This document shows, one piece after another, positions 57,241 through 64,000 of a DNA stretch of 64,000 bases. Under the pieces are notes generated by a model that saw nothing but the letters and a program-made list of their open reading frames with translations, did not search any database and was not told the DNA's origin. The translations under genes were made by a program, and so were the position numbers. This DNA comes from Microcebus murinus (taxonomy: Eukaryota > Chordata > Mammalia > Primates > Cheirogaleidae). Each line of letters starts with the position of its first letter. The first letter of the stretch is position 1. The stretch spans positions 75,399,001 through 75,463,000 of the forward strand of contig NC_134106.1 in the NCBI RefSeq assembly GCF_040939455.1. Reading direction: 5' to 3'.

Positions 57241-57877
57241 TCACCAGGTCTTGGATGGGGGTCTGAGGGCCTCTTCTGCCTTTTGAAGTTTGTGTCTAAT
57301 GTCAGAGGAGGACTGGGTGATAAAGTGAGTTGCAAGGACGGTGGCCCCTGCTGGGGAAGTGGGGTCTAAGCAGATATACTGCATGACAGCATCTGTGAGG
57401 CGGCTGAGGAAGGCTGCAGGATTTTCATCTGGCTTCTGGGTGATTTCTCCAAGCTTATCATAATTAATGGCCTGATGGGCAACAGCCCGTAGGCCAGCAA
57501 GAACGCATTGCAGCATGCGATCTTAGCGGGTTCTACCATCTCAGCCGGCGGGGGTGTCTGGTTGGTATTTCCACTCTGGCTCATTGCGTGGGACAGCCTC
57601 AGCCCCAACCAGCATGGTGGGGTCCGTTAGATAGACTTGGTCGGCATGCCCCTGAGCCACCACCCAGACACGTTTTTTTTTCATCAGTACCAAGAGTAAA
57701 AGCCAGAATAACAAAAATGTCATGCCAGATCAAATCATATGTTTGTGTAAGATAGCAGAACTCTTTGGTATAGGCTATGGGGTCGTTAGAAAAGGAGCCT
57801 AAACGCTTTTTAATCTGAGGGAGATCAGAAAGGGAGAAGGGAACTTGGACCCACCCAGCGCATGACCCCTTCAGCAC
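57241..57877 (-). pseudogene. gag remnant, capsid
   Basis: Two overlapping minus-strand frames. The upstream one (57877 down) has VPFSLSDLPQIKKRLGSF and an YDLIWHDIF word of the capsid N-terminal domain. A frameshift near 57660 moves the rest to another frame, ending with the major-homology-type region ENPAAFLSRLTDAV near 57400. Capsid assembles the virion core. The frame is broken and cannot give a full Gag. Confidence 0.82.
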
Positions 57878-58470
57878 TGCCTACCTCTTGCAGGGGACAG
57901 AGAAGGGTTTGGTCTAAGGGTTGTGCATGGGATCGAGTGTGGTGACTGACAGGGGACATTGGCGGAGAGCCAGCACGAGCGGTAGCAGAGGACAGTGCGG
58001 CACTAGGAGGAGGAGGAGGACCCAGATATGGTGGAGGCCGAGCAGGGGAAGAGGTAAGGGAGTCAGGCGGGTGAGAGAAGGCGGAAGACGTTTCTAACGG
58101 GTCTTTTGGCTGAGAGGTGGAAGAGGCCAAGGATGGCAGAGGATTCTGTGCAAGGAGGATTTGTGATGGGTCTGACAGAGGGAAGGACAGGAGCACAGGT
58201 ATAAGAAAGCCTGGACATAAGGGATCTCCCCCCCATTTGCCATTTCAGTGACAAAAGTTATCGAGATCTTGTAAGATTGAAATTGAAATTGAAAGTCCCA
58301 TTTTCAGACCACTGTGACCTATTGTCTAATTTGTACATTGGCCAGGCAGTGTTACAATAGAAAATGAATCACTTGGGCCAAATATCAGGCTTGAGGCCCA
58401 GGGCTGTAAGACTGGCTAAGAGACAGCCCAGAGGCGTACTAGATTTGATTTTGGAGGGTTGACTGCCCAT
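57825..58470 (-). pseudogene. gag remnant, matrix and Pro-rich p12-like part
   Basis: The minus-strand ATG at 58470 starts MGSQPSKIKS, with the glycine-2 expected for myristoylation. An in-frame TGA stops it after about 33 codons (58371-58369). Further downstream a Pro-rich frame includes PPPYLGPPPPP with a PPPY late-domain word (recruits ESCRT-linked ubiquitin ligases in known retroviruses). Frameshifts separate the parts. Confidence 0.78.
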
Positions 58471-58885
58471 AGTGTCCTAGTCCAATGAGGGAAGGACAAG
58501 ATCGGGGAGCCGACATCCCAGGTCACTGATCAGGCCTTGGAGAGAAGGCTCTGAGCCTTGGAAAGGACCAACTGAGTGGATCAGGAGTCCCTGAGGCGCT
58601 CAGGGCCTTATGGATCATTACAGATGGGAGGACTGACTGAGGGGCTCAGATGTCCCCAAGACACTCAGGTCCTTATGGTAGAGGATCTCTGACTTGGGCC
58701 CAAGGTTTTATGGACAGAGACTCTGGAATGGACACATTGGGCTAGGACCGCAAGGACAGAGGGACTTACCCAGGCCAATTAGTCAACTGGTGTCCGGTGG
58801 AGGTCCTGGTCCAATGTCAGGAAGACACAAGAGGGGACAGTGTGACCACAGCCCTGAGACAGGCCAGCACGGCCAAGACTCCCAT

Positions 58886-58904
58886 TCCGGATTTTGGCAC
58901 CAAA
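58886..58904 (-). other. Provirus primer-binding site
   Basis: TGGTGCCAAAATCCGGAA follows the 5' LTR after two T bases on the minus strand. It fits a tRNA-Phe 3' end with a few mismatches, by my reading. Confidence 0.6.
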
Positions 58905-59304
58905 TGTAAAGTTTTCCAGTGGTGAAAGAAACAGACAGAGAGAGAGAAAGAGTGGGGCCAAACAACGTGGCTTTATTATGCGCTCCTGGATGAGGTTCAT
59001 GGGCTACAAAGTGGGGGAGAGCCGAGAAGTCACATCCCTTTGAAGGAAGTGAGGTCTTTTATACCATTTGGGCTGGGCTAGGGACTTTTGGTGGGAGGAG
59101 CCAGGATGACCTTTGGTGATCATTGAGAAATAGGAGAGGCTGGCAGCATTTGTGGAATCCAGGAGCCAAAACTTTCTTATCCAGGTGGACATCTGGGTGT
59201 GGTTCTTCTCAGCGGGGCCTGGCAGTTTGTCCTTGGCGGGTCTGGTCTTGTGAGCCTTTTCTTTTTGATCTAGGGAGGGGAGGGGGCCTGCCACCAACCT
59301 TACA
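58905..59304 (-). repeat. Provirus 5' LTR
   Basis: 400 bp. The minus strand has TGTAAGGTTGG at the start, TATAAAAGACC as TATA box, CATAATAAAGCC as polyadenylation signal and CTTTACA at the end. It differs from the 3' LTR at roughly one base in ten. Confidence 0.95.
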
Positions 59305-59571
59305 AGGAGTTCAAGACCAGCCTGAGCAAGAGAGAGACCCCATCTCTACTAAAAAAAGAAAAAAATAGAAAGAAATTAGCTGGACAACAACATATATATA
59401 TATATAATTATCCTGGCATGGTGGTGCATGCCTGTAGTCCCAGCTACTCAGGAGGCTGAGGCAGGAGGATCCCTTGAACCCAGGAGTTTGAGGTTGCTGT
59501 GAGCTAGGCTGATGCCACGGTGCTCTAGCCTGGGCAACAGAGTAGGACTCTGTCTCAAAAGAAAAAAAAAA
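59305..59571 (+). mobile_element. Alu SINE 10, right part
   Basis: It resumes at AGGAGTTCAAGACCAGCC and runs to an A-rich tail. It has the older lemur linker (GAAATTAGCTGGACAAC, then (TA)n) and GTGAGCTAGGCTGATGCC. With 54435-54511 it makes one Alu. Confidence 0.95.
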
Positions 59572-59693
59572 GTTCTATGATATCAAATACATGATCACCT
59601 ATAGTCTTGCCTCTAATGAATATTTGCTTAAGCATAACCAGTAGTGATATTTTACATATCTCTACCATCACATAATACCATGGACTATCAGTA
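59572..59693. other. Short unassigned spacer between Alu and second ERV
   Basis: About 120 bp of AT-rich sequence without recognised features. Confidence 0.4.
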
Positions 59694-60407
59694 TGTAACA
59701 GTGGTAAAGGTCTGAAAAAGGACAGAATGTTTTGCCATTTGTCTCTTTAAAACCCCCACCATTTTTGGGAATTAAAACTTGCATTCCTGCTGGAGGCCAG
59801 TAATCAAAGGGGCAAGAAAATGTTCTTTGCCGTTTGTTTTCTAGCATCTTAAACCACAGGCAATGGTTTTACAGCAGGAGTCTCCAAACTTTCCAGCACC
59901 AGGGACCAGTTTCATGGAAGACAATTTTTCCGCAGACCAGAGAAGGGGGAACAGGTGTAAATACAGATGAAGCTTCACTAGCTCACCCACTGCTCACCTC
60001 CTGCTATGTGGCCTCATTTCTAACAGACCATGGACCAGTACCAGTCTGCGGCCTGGGGGTTGGGGACTGCAGTTGTACAGAATTGTCTAGACAAAGGTTG
60101 CACGATCGTCTTCATCAAAGATAAGATCAACTGAAACCACCAACTATAATTGGACAATAGTCTGAAGCCATGACCATGTGTGACACTGGTCACATAGGCC
60201 TGAGCCCAACCACTGAAGCCCTCCCTCCCCCCTTAAGAGCCCTGTATTTCTGCTGAAAGGGAGATGGCAATCTTTTGGGATGCTTGTCTTCCACCCTCCT
60301 CATTTGCAGGCAAATTAGAAAACTTCTCTTTCCTTTTCCTCAAACCACTTGTTCCCATTCTTCATTTTCACTGATTTGGCCTTGGGGGCAAGTACTGAAC
60401 TTTTCAT
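59694..60407 (+). mobile_element. 5' LTR of a second, plus-strand ERV (split by a hAT element)
   Basis: It starts TGTAACAGTGG and has GTCTCTTTAAAACCCCCACC, CTTAAGAGCCCTGTATTTCT, ACTGATTTGGCCTTGGGGG and an end near TTTCATAACA. The related solo LTR at 50217 has the same order. A 198-bp hAT element sits at 59875-60072. Retroviral leader-like sequence and a gag start follow, so this is the 5' LTR of a partial provirus. Confidence 0.7.
59875..60072 (+). mobile_element. hAT-type non-autonomous element inside LTR
   Basis: It begins CAGGAGTCTCCAAACTTTCC and ends GGGGGTTGGGGACTGCAG. The 8-bp target-site duplication is TTTTACAG before and TTGTACAG after. Inside are AGCACCAGGGACCAGTTTC and CCATGGACCAGTACCAGTC. 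The 8-bp duplication places it in the hAT superfamily. Confidence 0.85.
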
Positions 60408-61033
60408 AACAAAGCTTGGTGTCTCTGGGTGGGCCCATTGGTGCCCTAGTGGAATGGCACCCCTTGATTGACTGCTGCCATGGCTGGAAGAGGTGGAGAT
60501 CAGCCCCAGGTCAAGCCATGGGTCTTCACCAGTAGGAGCATCATCTTTTCAGGGTGACAGAGTAAGGGAATGTCCCAGAAGTTGCCCAGACCTGTTTAGC
60601 TCCAGGGAGCATTCATCTCTCTCTCTCGTCAAATTAAGATGCAACTCCTTGCAGCCTGAACCTCACTGAGGAAGAGGTAACGGATTTGGGAAGTGTTGCT
60701 GTGTTTTGCATTGGGAATTCTCCGTTGGCCCTTTTGGTAAGTCCCCCAGCATGCAAACTGTGACCCTTGATTCCACCCATCTGGGGAAGGCTGTGAACCT
60801 TCCCGCCCTGTGACAGGGCATTTGCGGCACTGTAGGTGTGGAAGTCATGGTTGAGCAGATTTAGGAACCTGGAGATTCGTTCCCTTTTGGGTTAGGAGAA
60901 CTCGGGTCTCTTTCATGCAGTTTTCATTTGTTTGACAGGCCTTGGCATTGAGATTGTTTGGCTTGGGAATTCCCTGTACCATCTACTTGTCAACTTGTGT
61001 TGTTTGTTGTTGTTTGTGAGTTTTTGTTTCAAC
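60408..61033 (+). other. Retroviral leader-like region
   Basis: The stretch between the LTR and the gag start, holding TTGGTGTCTCTGGG soon after the LTR where a primer site would lie; the match to a specific tRNA is unclear. No gene is seen. Confidence 0.45.
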
Positions 61034-61236
61034 ATGGGAGGCTCCATTTCTATCCCACCTGAAAGTCCCTTGGGGAGAATCTTGGCTGAATAGCCAACTT
61101 ATAGTTGTAAGCCTATGTCTAAAAAGAGAATCATGTTTTATTGTGATACTGCTTGGTCAATGTATGTGCTGGAGTGTGAGGAGGCGTGGCCTTTGAAAGG
61201 AACCTTAAACTATTATTTGTCGAAGGTCAGGTAAAT
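61034..61236 (+). pseudogene. gag matrix remnant of the second ERV
   Basis: The ATG at 61034 starts MGGSISIPPESPLGRILAE, with Gly2 for myristoylation, and stops at codon 20 (TAG at 61091). The frame then continues open, with FYCDTAWSMYVLE, to a stop near 61234. The layout (MG, a short Ser/Pro stretch, a PLG-type word, then an FYC.TAW word) matches the start of class I ERV Gag. Non-functional. Confidence 0.75.
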
Positions 61237-61309
61237 GGGACGAGATCCCATGTGTACAATCTTTCATGAAATTGCATGATATAGAGGCCAAAAGGCCTAG
61301 GATAAAATC

Positions 61310-61510
61310 GATGTGAGGAAATGGTTCACGAACAGATGTTAGGAGAAAATATCACGATACTAAGCAGTGTAGTCTCAGTGATTCTAACTATGTAAAAGAA
61401 GAAATACACTAAATATAAAAAGACAAAGAGGAATCTACTAAAATGTTAATGATTAATATTTCTGAATGGTGAGATTATAAGTGATTTTTACATTTTTATT
61501 ATTTTCTTCT
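61310..61510 (+). repeat. Probable L1 3' UTR fragment, sense
   Basis: AGAAATACACTAAATATAAA, CTAAAATGTTAATGATTAAT, TGGTGAGATTATAAGTGAT and a T-rich end resemble an old L1 3' UTR. It interrupts the gag-like sequence. Confidence 0.45.
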
Positions 61511-61720
61511 TTAGCTCCCGACCTCTGTGCTCAGGAAGACCAGGAAGAGAGGCCTACTAGACCCACTCAAAGCCTTGGTGGTCAGCAGGAGAGCTGAGGT
61601 CGTTTGTTCATAAGCTATACTGGGGCTCTGTGAGGGACAGAAGGGGCTTATGAGCTACCAAGGACCCTACATTGCATGAAACTCACCAGACAGCTTCAGA
61701 CAGAAGAAAAAGTTGTGAAA
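61511..61720. other. Unassigned, possibly ERV-derived
   Basis: CTGTGCTCAGGAAGACCAGG to ACACTCAAAGCC-type sequence may be degraded gag. No motif supports it firmly. Confidence 0.3.
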
Positions 61721-61722
61721 TT

Positions 61723-61802
61723 AACTCATCAGACATTGCCAAGAGATCATAACTCACCAGACATCACCAAGAGATCATAACTCATCAGATAATGCCAAGA
61801 AA
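61723..61802. repeat. 28-bp tandem repeat, three copies
   Basis: AACTCATCAGACATTGCCAA-type units at 61723-61750, 61751-61778 and 61779-61802 (the last truncated and diverged). Confidence 0.9.
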
Positions 61803-63688
61803 AAACAAATGCCTTCCTATTCAATACATTCCTTGAGTAGGAAGATAGGCATAGGACTCCCTAGGTAGGCTAAAGTCCCTAATTCTGAAAACCAAAGGGA
61901 TCTCAGGAAGGATTGCCCAGAGACAGGGGTGTTAGGATCTGGATGGATGTTACCAATAAGACGTTTCAGAAGTGAAATAGACCAACTACGAAAAGCTTAC
62001 CTGAGCTATGTCCTAGGCACATCCGTGAAACTAGGGCTAGCAATGCTTTCAAACTGTGGCTGAAAACTGAAAGACATTTTAAACACAGAGAACCATGGGA
62101 TGGGACTAAAGAGGCCAAATTTCAAATATATTACTGGAAAAATAAATTCTTCTTATGATGCTAGAAATATAAGTCAGGAGAGAAAGAAAAACCAGAAAAC
62201 TGAGAAAAGACAAAAATAGATCAAAAAAGAAAAACAAACAAAACAGAAAAAAAAAAGGAAATCTAGTTGTCAGGTTCTCAGGAGATTTGATTGGTTTCGT
62301 GATGGTCGATGATGTGACAGCCATAAATGATGTAATGTTTCAGCCCAAATGAAGGGTGTAACCTCTTTTCAAAGCTTACAAAATCTCAACCTCTTTCCAC
62401 ATTGCAGCTTCTGTCCTACTTTATCATTCTTACGTGAACAATAAGGCAAATAAGATTACATAAAAATCTGATAAGATAAAGAATTCCGGAAAGAACTACA
62501 CCCTAAATCACAAAAGAACAAAGTGAAAGTGAATGTATGATATTATTTAGGCTGCATGAATCCTAGTTAAAGACAAAAAAGAGCATTAGGAAGACAATCT
62601 TACTAGGCCCTATACAGAAAACAAAAAAGGATGAGTATATAGGGCAACTAGATCTAAAATACTCACTGATCTTGGCTCTAATATGGATAGCTTGTATGGC
62701 TCTGTTTCCATCTTAGTATATTTCCCCTCAGCATTCTGCGTAACTGATTTTACAGGGTAGATTTTATTCTTTCCACCTAGGAAAGTCTAGAGTTCCTTAG
62801 ACAAAAGTGCTCAAGTGCCATGAAGCCACTGAAGAACCTGTAGGTACATCTAAGTACTATAGCATGCAGGGAGGAGACTGCCCACCCCATGGGCTTGGAT
62901 GGCCACTAAGATTCCAAATTCCAACACGATTCTGCACAACCCACAAGAGAAGCCCAGGCTGGACTCTGCAGGACCTGCTGGGTATGCTGCACCCCAAACA
63001 AAAGAGACCACAGAGCTACCACATAGCATCCTGAATCTATGTACACAGTGGCACCAGGAACAATGCCACTGGTTTCACTCACACCTCTAGAAGGTCTACT
63101 CACCCATGGATCCCTGTTTTGAGACAGATACTGGGGGTAAAGACTCCTGGAACCACATCTAGGTGCAGCTTAAAAAAAATAAATAAAGCTTCTTTGGATA
63201 GGCAGCTCTGAAGTTGCTCCCCACGATACCTGTATGATTCTACAAAAGCGTAGTCAGGAAATGCAAGCAGCATTGCAGCCAACCTCTGAAAATCACACCA
63301 TCTGACAAGTCCCTATCTGGGCGAGGAATGTGTATCAATGCTGACAATAGGTCATATGCCTCTATGGCAGTCCAGGTGAGTCATTTATCAATCCTGCTGC
63401 TGTTATGGCAGCACCAGACTGGTTAGGGGGCCCTGTATCCCAGAGAGTGAAATCCTCTGCTCAAAAGGTAGAGCATCTCCTCATAGTTCCCACCTACTCC
63501 ACTGCAAGACAGATGAGGGGGGGGAAGGGGTGTCAATTTTGTTGGAGAGATAGCAGACCCAGCACAAAGAAAACTAAGCAGACAAGAGACTTTCAAAAGG
63601 GGGACATCTCACATGTGCCGCAGGACGCACCAGACCTGAGATAAGGGGAATTTACAAGCAGGAAGCCCGCAGCCACAGCTTAGGGCTG
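61803..63688. other. Unassigned, likely degraded ERV or low-copy DNA
   Basis: No repeat named with confidence. Frames of 60-80 codons near 62800-63640 have no recognisable domain. They lie downstream of the second ERV's gag, so a degraded pol/env origin is possible but unproven. Confidence 0.35.
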
Positions 63689-63689
63689 T

Positions 63690-63872
63690 GAGGCCTGAGT
63701 CAAGGTTCTTAACCTCCCCAAAGTTTTCTTTTCTTATCTGAAAACCGGAAGGTAAAGATGGTATACTCAGGATTGTTTTAAGCACTGAAGAAGGTAATTC
63801 CTACAAAATACTCAGCAAAGGTTCTGGCATATAACAACTGCTTAATGAGTGTGACTATTATTGTTAGTTCCA
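63690..63872 (+). repeat. MIR SINE
   Basis: TGAGTCAAGGTTCTTAACC, TCTTATCTGAAAACCGGAAG, then AAGGTTCTGGCATATAACAA and CTGCTTAATGAGTGTG. A sense MIR core and tail. Confidence 0.75.
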
Positions 63873-64000
63873 TGATACAAAGTAATATTAGAGTTGTTCC
63901 AGTTAAGACTGTCTATTTCTCAACCCCTTGTAAGAGGGACTTTGGTTGGGGAAGAAACTATATAGGAACTCCTTAGGTTTTATGAAAGTTGGCTGAAGAA
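63873..64000. other. Unassigned DNA to the window end
   Basis: Nothing recognised. Confidence 0.35.

Larger units (their letters stand above)
54512..59304 (-). mobile_element. Class I (gammaretrovirus-like) endogenous provirus, internally deleted
   Basis: About 4.8 kb with paired LTRs (58905-59304 as 5' LTR, 54512-54909 as 3' LTR on the minus strand), both TG...CA. The short duplication in the host Alu is AGGAA / AGGAG. Order on the minus strand: LTR, a primer-binding-site-like segment, gag, protease, partial reverse transcriptase, RNase H, part of env TM, polypurine tract, LTR. The primer site TGGTGCCAAAATCCGGAA most resembles a tRNA-Phe type site. Stops, frameshifts and large deletions disable every gene. 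The LTRs are about 90 % identical by eye, so the insertion is old. Confidence 0.93.

Noticed and set aside
54512..59304. Possible intact retroviral gene in the provirus
   Set aside because: gag has an early stop and frameshift, RT core, integrase and surface envelope are missing, and the protease site is changed.
61723..61802. Regularly spaced direct repeats suggesting a CRISPR array
   Set aside because: The repeats are contiguous without unique spacers and the genome is a primate one.
62807..63644. Possible env of the second ERV
   Set aside because: Short frames of 60-80 codons here show no signal peptide, cysteine pattern or TM segment that I can defend.

Overview
This window is nuclear DNA of a strepsirrhine primate, most likely a lemur. 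The main reason is the SINE content: ten recognisable full-length or near-full-length dimeric Alu elements carry a lemur-type middle linker (AAATAGAAAGAAATTAATTG, then a short (TA)n), the right-arm phrase GAGGTTGCTGTGAGCTAGGC and the ending CTCTAGCCTGGGCAACAAAG. Human Alu subfamilies do not look like this. Older mammal-wide repeats (MIR, L2, L1M/HAL1-like, MLT1-like LTRs, hAT and Tigger DNA transposons) make up most of the rest.

Only one convincing cellular coding segment is present. It is a first exon on the minus strand (38376-38500) inside a CpG-rich promoter island (about 37640-38700). It encodes about 41 residues after a good start context and ends at a CAG|GT donor. The peptide resembles the N-terminal helical segment of acyl-CoA oxidases; ACOXL is the best guess but is not proven. 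If so, everything left of the exon (1-38375) is intron 1 and everything to the right is upstream intergenic DNA. I found no second exon.

Layout. 1-7.9 kb: L2 split by an antisense L1 3' end, a second antisense L1 and MIRs. 7.9-16.1 kb: a hAT element with an Alu inside, a repeat-poor stretch (about 9.8-11.6 kb), then three Alus and sense L1 pieces. 16.7-20.6 kb: several sense L1 3' ends, one split by a 447-bp TA-flanked DNA transposon. 20.6-24 kb: two copies of one LTR family in opposite orientation around a C-rich minisatellite. 24-37.4 kb: mostly unassigned DNA, an antisense L1 split by a second copy of the same DNA transposon, MLT1-like and HAL1-like remnants, and a second hAT element with an Alu inside. 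37.6-38.7 kb: the promoter and exon. 39-49.9 kb: MLT1-like LTRs, Alus and L1 3' UTR sequence. 49.9-51.7 kb: a Tigger-like transposon with a transposase C-terminal remnant, a solo LTR and an Alu nested in it. 54.4-59.6 kb: an Alu split by a complete-ended but internally deleted minus-strand class I (gammaretrovirus-like) provirus. 59.7 to about 61.3 kb: the 5' LTR and gag start of a different plus-strand ERV, its LTR holding a hAT element. 61.3-64 kb: weakly identifiable remnants.

No rRNA, tRNA, CRISPR or bacterial-type system is present. All viral reading frames are broken. The most interesting content is the nesting history: young TA-targeting DNA transposons, proviruses and Alus stacked in an order that dates them relative to each other. 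Repeat names rest on visual recognition of known consensus patterns, not on a search, and boundaries are approximate unless a target-site duplication is given.
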